From: Polaribacter dokdonensis
GTDB taxonomy: Bacteria > Bacteroidota > Bacteroidia > Flavobacteriales > Flavobacteriaceae
Assembly: GCF_024362345.1 (NCBI RefSeq)
Contig: NZ_CP101505.1
Span: 392,001 to 456,000 of the forward strand
DNA length: 64,000 nt
Reading direction: 5' to 3'
Part shown: positions 60,282 to 64,000 of the stretch, piece after piece
Layout: every line of letters starts with the position of its first letter
Position numbering within the stretch: position 1 is the first letter of the stretch
Program-made: the position numbers and the translations under genes
The notes under the pieces: generated by a model
The model's database searches: none
What the model saw: only the letters and a program-made list of their open reading frames with translations
What the model was told of the DNA's origin: nothing

Positions 60282-61424
60282 TTAATACGTTACATAATCT
60301 ACAATTTCTAAACCATACCCAATCATACCAACTCTTTTCGCTTGTTGATTGTTAGTTAATAGTTTTAATTTGCTGATATTTAAATCGTGCAAAATTTGAG
60401 CTCCAATACCAAAATCTCTTTGATCCATAGCAATTGCAGGTGCTTTAAGCTCTCCTTTTTTCTGATTTTCCTTCAGAATATTTAATCTGCTTAATAAGTT
60501 TTTAGATTGATTTTGTTGATTGATAAAAAGAATGGCTCCTTTACCTTCATCATTTACAACCTGAAACATTTGGTCTAATTTTTTATCTGCATTATTTGTC
60601 AATGTTCCTAGAATATCATTGTTTACCAATGTTGAATTTATTCTTGTTAGAACTCCATCTTCATTAGTCCAAGAACCTTTTGTTAAAGCAATATGTACTT
60701 GATTATTAGTTGTTTGTTGGTAGGCTCTTAAACGAAATTTACCAAAACGTGTTTCAATTTCAAAATCTTCTTTTTTCTCTATTAAAGAATCGTGTTCCAT
60801 TCTATAGGCTACTAAATCTTCAATAGAAACTATCTTAATATCAAACTTTTCAGCAACCTTTAAAAGTTGTGGTAAACGCGCCATTGTTCCATCCTCATTC
60901 ATGATTTCTACAATAACTCCTGCTGGTTGTAAACCTGCTAATCTTGCAAAATCTATAGCTGCTTCTGTATGACCTGTTCTTCTTAAAACTCCACCTTCTT
61001 TTGCTTTTAAAGGAAAAATATGACCTGGTCTGGCCAAATCGAAAGGTTTAGTGTCTTTGTCTATTAAAGCATTTATGGTTAAAGCTCTATCTGAAGCAGA
61101 AATACCTGTTGTAACACCTTTTCCTCTTAAATCTACAGAAACTGTAAATGCAGTTTCCATAGGATCTGTGTTGTTATTCACCATCATTCCTAACTCAAGC
61201 TCTTTACAACGCTTTTCTGTTAATGGTGTACAAATTAACCCTCTACCATGAGTAGCCATAAAGTTTACCATTTCTGGAGTTACTTTTTCTGCAGCTGCTA
61301 AAAAGTCACCTTCATTTTCTCTATTCTCATCATCAACAACAATAATAACTTTACCATTTCTGATATCATTTATTGCTTCTTCAATAGTATTTAACTGCGT
61401 TTGATTTGCTGGTTTTGTTGTCAT
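60282..61424 (-). CDS. ribB: 3,4-dihydroxy-2-butanone-4-phosphate synthase with degenerate GTP cyclohydrolase II domain
   Basis: A 380-residue RibBA-type protein. The N-terminal RibB domain (1-205) is intact: DDENRENEGD, THGRGLIC and RRTGHTEAAID, so it should make 3,4-dihydroxybutanone phosphate for riboflavin. The C-terminal domain (about 211-380) aligns with GTP cyclohydrolase II over the DQRDFGIGAQIL and LTNN blocks, but it contains no cysteine. The zinc motif CLTGD...RCDC is replaced by TLVNNDILGTLTNNADK, and the RQEGRGIGL motif by NQQNQSKNLL. It therefore cannot act as a normal GTP cyclohydrolase II. It may be structural or regulatory, as in RibBX hybrids. Its ATG lies 2 bp after the lptF stop. 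Confidence 0.9.
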   Translation of the reverse strand: MTTKPANQTQLNTIEEAINDIRNGKVIIVVDDENRENEGDFLAAAEKVTPEMVNFMATHGRGLICTPLTEKRCKELELGMMVNNNTDPMETAFTVSVDLRGKGVTTGISASDRALTINALIDKDTKPFDLARPGHIFPLKAKEGGVLRRTGHTEAAIDFARLAGLQPAGVIVEIMNEDGTMARLPQLLKVAEKFDIKIVSIEDLVAYRMEHDSLIEKKEDFEIETRFGKFRLRAYQQTTNNQVHIALTKGSWTNEDGVLTRINSTLVNNDILGTLTNNADKKLDQMFQVVNDEGKGAILFINQQNQSKNLLSRLNILKENQKKGELKAPAIAMDQRDFGIGAQILHDLNISKLKLLTNNQQAKRVGMIGYGLEIVDYVTY

Positions 61425-61426
61425 AT

Positions 61427-62872
61427 CTAATTACCTTTTTTAGGTAGTATTTTTTTGAAAAAATTAGTTACTGGTTGTAAGAAAGAATTCAAATTGAATA
61501 TTCCCTTATCTTTTGTGGCTCTGTTTGTTAGTAAAATTGCAAATGGAATCATTAAAATGGCTGATATCCAAGAACCTAACATTGAAGATATTGAACTTTC
61601 TTCTGCTAGATTTTTACCAAAAGTATTTGTAAAGAAGTACAATACATACACTGCAATTGCTAAAATCATTGGTAAACCAAATCCTCCTTTTCTTATAATA
61701 GAACCTAAAGGAGCACCTATAAAAAATAGAATTACACAAGATAAAGAAAAGGCAACTCTATTATAATATTCTGTATCATAAAAGTTTACCATTTTTCGAT
61801 TCCATTTTATACTATCTAAATTATTATTTAGTGTACTTACAACTCTAGTAGATTTTGTTAATGCTGAGTTTAATATTGTAATTTTTTCTTGTAATTCGAA
61901 ATTATCTATAGTAATACTGTCTAAACTTTTGTTTACTAAAGAATCAGGATATTTATATAAATCTTTAGCATAAGTGCTTATATAAATGTTTTTAGCTCTT
62001 AATTCTAAAACTTCATCGTAATTAATTTTTAACTTAGGTATAGTATCTTTAATTTCTTCTAAAGTGAGCATCATTGGTAATGTTGCTGAATTTATAGAGT
62101 CTAATTGGCCTTCATCTAAAGTATCTCCTATATCAATATTAAACTCATACTCCTTAAAAGTGGCACTAGAGGCTGCCATTTTTTTACGTTTTAAAGTTGT
62201 TCTTGCAGTTTTAACGTGTTCTTCATAATAATTACCATTGTATAAAATGAAAGTCATGTATCTACTTCCTTCTTCAGTAACTATTTTTCCACTTTCTGCA
62301 GTTATAACCTTTTGATTTCCTCTATTACTAGTTAAATCATAGATTAATACTTTCTTAAGAAGATTTTCTTCTTCTCCATATTTTTCATCAAATTTTATTT
62401 GATAACCAGGAATATCTGCATTAAAACTTCCAGGTACTAATGCTAAAGCTGGTTTTTTCTTTTTAATGTTTAAATATAGATTTCGCTGTTTTTGATTGGC
62501 ATAGGGAAAAACATTGTTTAAAAAAAGAAAGTTTAGACCACTTAAAGCGATTGCTAAAATTCCAATAGGTCTTACTAATCTTTGTAAAGAAACTCCTGCT
62601 GATTTTGCTGCTGCAAACTCATAGTTTTCACCAAGATTACCTAAAGCCATTATAGATGATAATAGCACACCAATTGGTAGTGCTTGTGGTATTATCATTA
62701 AAGTTGTGTAGTATAAAAATTTAAGGATAAAAATAACACTAATCCCTTTACCAGCAATGTTTTCGAAGGCTTGCCATAAAGCTTGCATTACCAGTACAAA
62801 AAGTACTATAAGAAAGGTAGCTATAAATGGAACTAGAAAGCTCTTTAAGATGTATTTATCTAAAATCTTCAT
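61427..62872 (-). CDS. LptF/LptG-family LPS export permease
   Basis: A 481-residue YjgP/YjgQ-type permease with two membrane blocks (three segments in residues 10-125, three more near 375-460) around a periplasmic beta-jellyroll (about 130-260: VPGSFNADIPGYQIKFDEKYGEEENLL, RYMTFILYNGNYYEE). LptF and LptG link the LptB ATPase to the periplasmic LPS bridge. MKILDKYILKSFLVPF is the usual N-terminus. The insert with DSITIDNFELQEKITILN is typical of the long Bacteroidota form. Its ATG lies 7 bp after the T-rich end of the lolA terminator. Confidence 0.88.
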   Translation of the reverse strand: MKILDKYILKSFLVPFIATFLIVLFVLVMQALWQAFENIAGKGISVIFILKFLYYTTLMIIPQALPIGVLLSSIMALGNLGENYEFAAAKSAGVSLQRLVRPIGILAIALSGLNFLFLNNVFPYANQKQRNLYLNIKKKKPALALVPGSFNADIPGYQIKFDEKYGEEENLLKKVLIYDLTSNRGNQKVITAESGKIVTEEGSRYMTFILYNGNYYEEHVKTARTTLKRKKMAASSATFKEYEFNIDIGDTLDEGQLDSINSATLPMMLTLEEIKDTIPKLKINYDEVLELRAKNIYISTYAKDLYKYPDSLVNKSLDSITIDNFELQEKITILNSALTKSTRVVSTLNNNLDSIKWNRKMVNFYDTEYYNRVAFSLSCVILFFIGAPLGSIIRKGGFGLPMILAIAVYVLYFFTNTFGKNLAEESSISSMLGSWISAILMIPFAILLTNRATKDKGIFNLNSFLQPVTNFFKKILPKKGN

Positions 62873-62910
62873 AAAAAAACAAAAATAGCATCTTAATAAT
62901 TAAGATGCTA
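62873..62910 (-). terminator. Terminator after the LolA-like gene, overlapping the lptF promoter
   Basis: The 10-bp stem TAGCATCTTA/TAAGATGCTA (62886-62895 with 62901-62910) is followed on the minus strand by TTTTTGTTTTTTT. The last two stem bases and the first U tract together read TATTTTTG (62887-62880), a perfect -7 box seven bases before the lptF ATG. Confidence 0.75.
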
Positions 62911-62934
62911 CTAATTTTCTGTTAATTGAAATAA

Positions 62935-63591
62935 TTAATCAATCGTGTATTTTTGTTTTAGATATTTCTCTCTATCAAACGTAAAGAAACTGTCTGAAAG
63001 TGGTTGATTACTTTTAAATGAAGTAATTGTAAAACTTGTCTTTGCTCCATTAGAACCAGTCTGAATTAATTTATAAATGTGCTTTGTTTTTGCATCTACA
63101 CCCAATTCAACTTTAATGATATCTGAATCACTATCAATTGGATTTAAAGTTACAAATTGAATTTTTCTTCCTTTCAAATTTACAAGTTTTCCCATCTCAA
63201 AATTATAACCTTCTTTGTAAAAACTTAATAATTTAGAAGGATAAATAAAACCATCATCTGCATCCATATCTCCTTCTGAAGTTGAAATTTCTTTTTCTTC
63301 GTTATTAATTACATATAACTTTTTACCATCATAAATAAAACGATTTCCAAGATACATTAAACTGTACTTTTCTCCTTTTAAGTTAATTTCACCTCTAATT
63401 GGTGGTTCATCTCCTTCTTCAATACCTGCTTCTTCATTACTTAATGTCTGACTAAAACCTATAAACATATTGTCATAGGCTGACATTTTTGAAGAAACTT
63501 CATCTAACAACGTTTTAGCTTCTAAAGAGTTTTGTGAAAAAGTTAAACTTGTTAGAAACAAGCTAAAAAATAATACTACGAATTTTCTCAT
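62935..63591 (-). CDS. LolA-like outer-membrane lipoprotein carrier
   Basis: A 218-residue periplasmic protein. I choose ATG 63591 (MRKFVVLFFSLFLTSLTFSQ, a clean signal peptide) over ATG 63609, which adds six residues in front. The mature protein shows the LolA half-barrel pattern: LLDEVSSKMSAYDNMFIGFSQTL, GEINLKGEKYSLMYLGNRFIYDGKKLYVINNEEKEI, and the C-terminal ITSFKSNQPLSDSFFTFD with the Phe-rich end. LolA family members ferry lipoproteins across the periplasm, and Bacteroidota have several paralogues. Its position between FtsK and LptF is a conserved-looking envelope cluster. Confidence 0.85.
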   Translation of the reverse strand: MRKFVVLFFSLFLTSLTFSQNSLEAKTLLDEVSSKMSAYDNMFIGFSQTLSNEEAGIEEGDEPPIRGEINLKGEKYSLMYLGNRFIYDGKKLYVINNEEKEISTSEGDMDADDGFIYPSKLLSFYKEGYNFEMGKLVNLKGRKIQFVTLNPIDSDSDIIKVELGVDAKTKHIYKLIQTGSNGAKTSFTITSFKSNQPLSDSFFTFDREKYLKQKYTID

Positions 63592-63626
63592 GTTTTGTTT
63601 AATTCTCATTTTGTTTAAGCAAAATG

Positions 63627-64000
63627 CTATTGTTTTTTTTCGTTTTCTAATAATTGTTCAAGAGCCATAAAATCTGGTACCAAAACTTGTCTTGCTTTAC
63701 TACCCTCAAAACCACCTACAATTCCTGCTGCTTCTAATTGATCTATTAATCTACCAGCTCTATTGTAACCTAGTTTTAATTTTCTCTGTAATAAAGATGC
63801 AGAACCTTGTTGTGCTGTAATAATAATTTCTGCTGCTTCTTTAAACAATTTATCTCTATCTGCTATATCAACATCAATACTTGTGCCACTTTCATCATCT
63901 ACATATTCAGGTAATAAATGCGCTTCTGCATATGCTTTTTGTGATCCAATAAAATCTGTAATTTTTTCTACTTCTGGAGTGTCTACAAATGCACATTGTA
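63627..64000 (-). CDS. ftsK: DNA translocase FtsK, C-terminal part (5' end outside window)
   Basis: The frame runs without a stop to the right edge. The visible residues begin QCAFVDTPEVEKITDFIGSQ, the end of the motor domain, followed by an acidic linker (LLPEYVDDES) and the gamma winged-helix domain that reads KOPS-type polar sequences (EAAEIIITAQQGSASLLQRKL, GYNRAGRLIDQLEAAGIVG). FtsK pumps chromosomal DNA at the division septum and activates XerCD at dif. The TTG at 63848 that opens an ORF is internal. The LolA-like gene starts 35 bp after the FtsK stop. Confidence 0.93.
   Translation of the reverse strand, partial: QCAFVDTPEVEKITDFIGSQKAYAEAHLLPEYVDDESGTSIDVDIADRDKLFKEAAEIIITAQQGSASLLQRKLKLGYNRAGRLIDQLEAAGIVGGFEGSKARQVLVPDFMALEQLLENEKKQ

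Noticed and set aside
1..64000. CRISPR array, prophage or insertion sequence
   Set aside because: No regularly spaced repeats with unique spacers, no Cas, transposase, integrase or phage structural proteins were seen; the only mobile-element hint is the repeat cluster at 25422-25709.

Overview
The window is about 64 kb of a low-GC, gene-dense chromosome from a member of the Flavobacteriaceae (Bacteroidota), probably a marine Polaribacter/Tenacibaculum-like organism. The lineage call rests on several things: promoters of the Bacteroidota type (TAnnTTTG at -7), almost no Shine-Dalgarno sequences, lipoprotein signals ending in S-C, a split transketolase, CHRD, DUF6702, DUF6503 and DUF2147 proteins, LytTR two-component systems, bacillithiol genes and an agmatine/deoxyhypusine-synthase-like polyamine operon. 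Nothing in the window looks like a prophage, transposon or CRISPR locus. Both edges cut genes: aconitase B on the left, FtsK on the right.

Layout. 1-7.2 kb: two different aconitases in tandem (AcnB then mitochondrial-type AcnA), an MFS transporter and an HMG-CoA-lyase-like enzyme. 7.3-10.8 kb: a five-repeat CHRD lipoprotein and a 5'-nucleotidase-family lipoprotein. 10.9-16.0 kb: a DEAD-box RNA helicase whose leader can form two mutually exclusive hairpins, a cysteine-less thioredoxin-fold lipoprotein and an ABC-F ATPase. 16.1-17.6 kb: oxyR divergent from dps. 17.7-25.2 kb: PagL-like barrel, 3-hydroxyacyl-CoA dehydrogenase, Gfo/Idh oxidoreductase, pcm, DUF2147, KdsC-like phosphatase, DUF2520 protein, then an operon of lipoprotein, trans-sulfuration enzyme and bshB1. 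25.3-26 kb: tRNA-His followed by a cluster of AGGGGT repeats, a dyad and an XRE-type regulator, a possible old integration site.

26-32.8 kb: two LytTR two-component systems flank an unrecognised lipoprotein whose upstream region has an 11-bp direct repeat with a 21-bp period, the geometry expected for LytTR binding. 32.9-47.8 kb is mostly housekeeping: uvrA, ECF sigma factor with a 47-codon downstream gene, NAD(P)-binding protein, an Fe-S-less endonuclease III, bcp, porin-like barrel, transketolase C-half, maf, smpB, clpB, ytxJ-like bacilliredoxin and an SSL2-type helicase.

48.2-52.6 kb is a polyamine operon: arginine decarboxylase, agmatinase, an RMD1/DUF155 membrane protein, a deoxyhypusine-synthase homologue with its catalytic lysine, and a small acidic protein. 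It is preceded by a roughly 275-nt predicted leader. 52.7-59.4 kb holds tandem secreted M1 metallopeptidases, a DUF6702 protein and two carboxypeptidase-regulatory-domain proteins. 59.5-64 kb holds pepE, a RibB fused to a degenerate GTP-cyclohydrolase-II domain, an LptF/LptG permease, a LolA-like protein and the FtsK C-terminus.

The features most worth a second look are the helicase leader switch (12680-12722), the polyamine operon with RMD1 and DHS homologues, the LytTR-like direct repeat (29960-29991), the AGGGGT cluster beside tRNA-His (25422-25709), the catalytically stripped second domain of RibB, and genes with -7 boxes so close to the ATG that their mRNAs should be leaderless.
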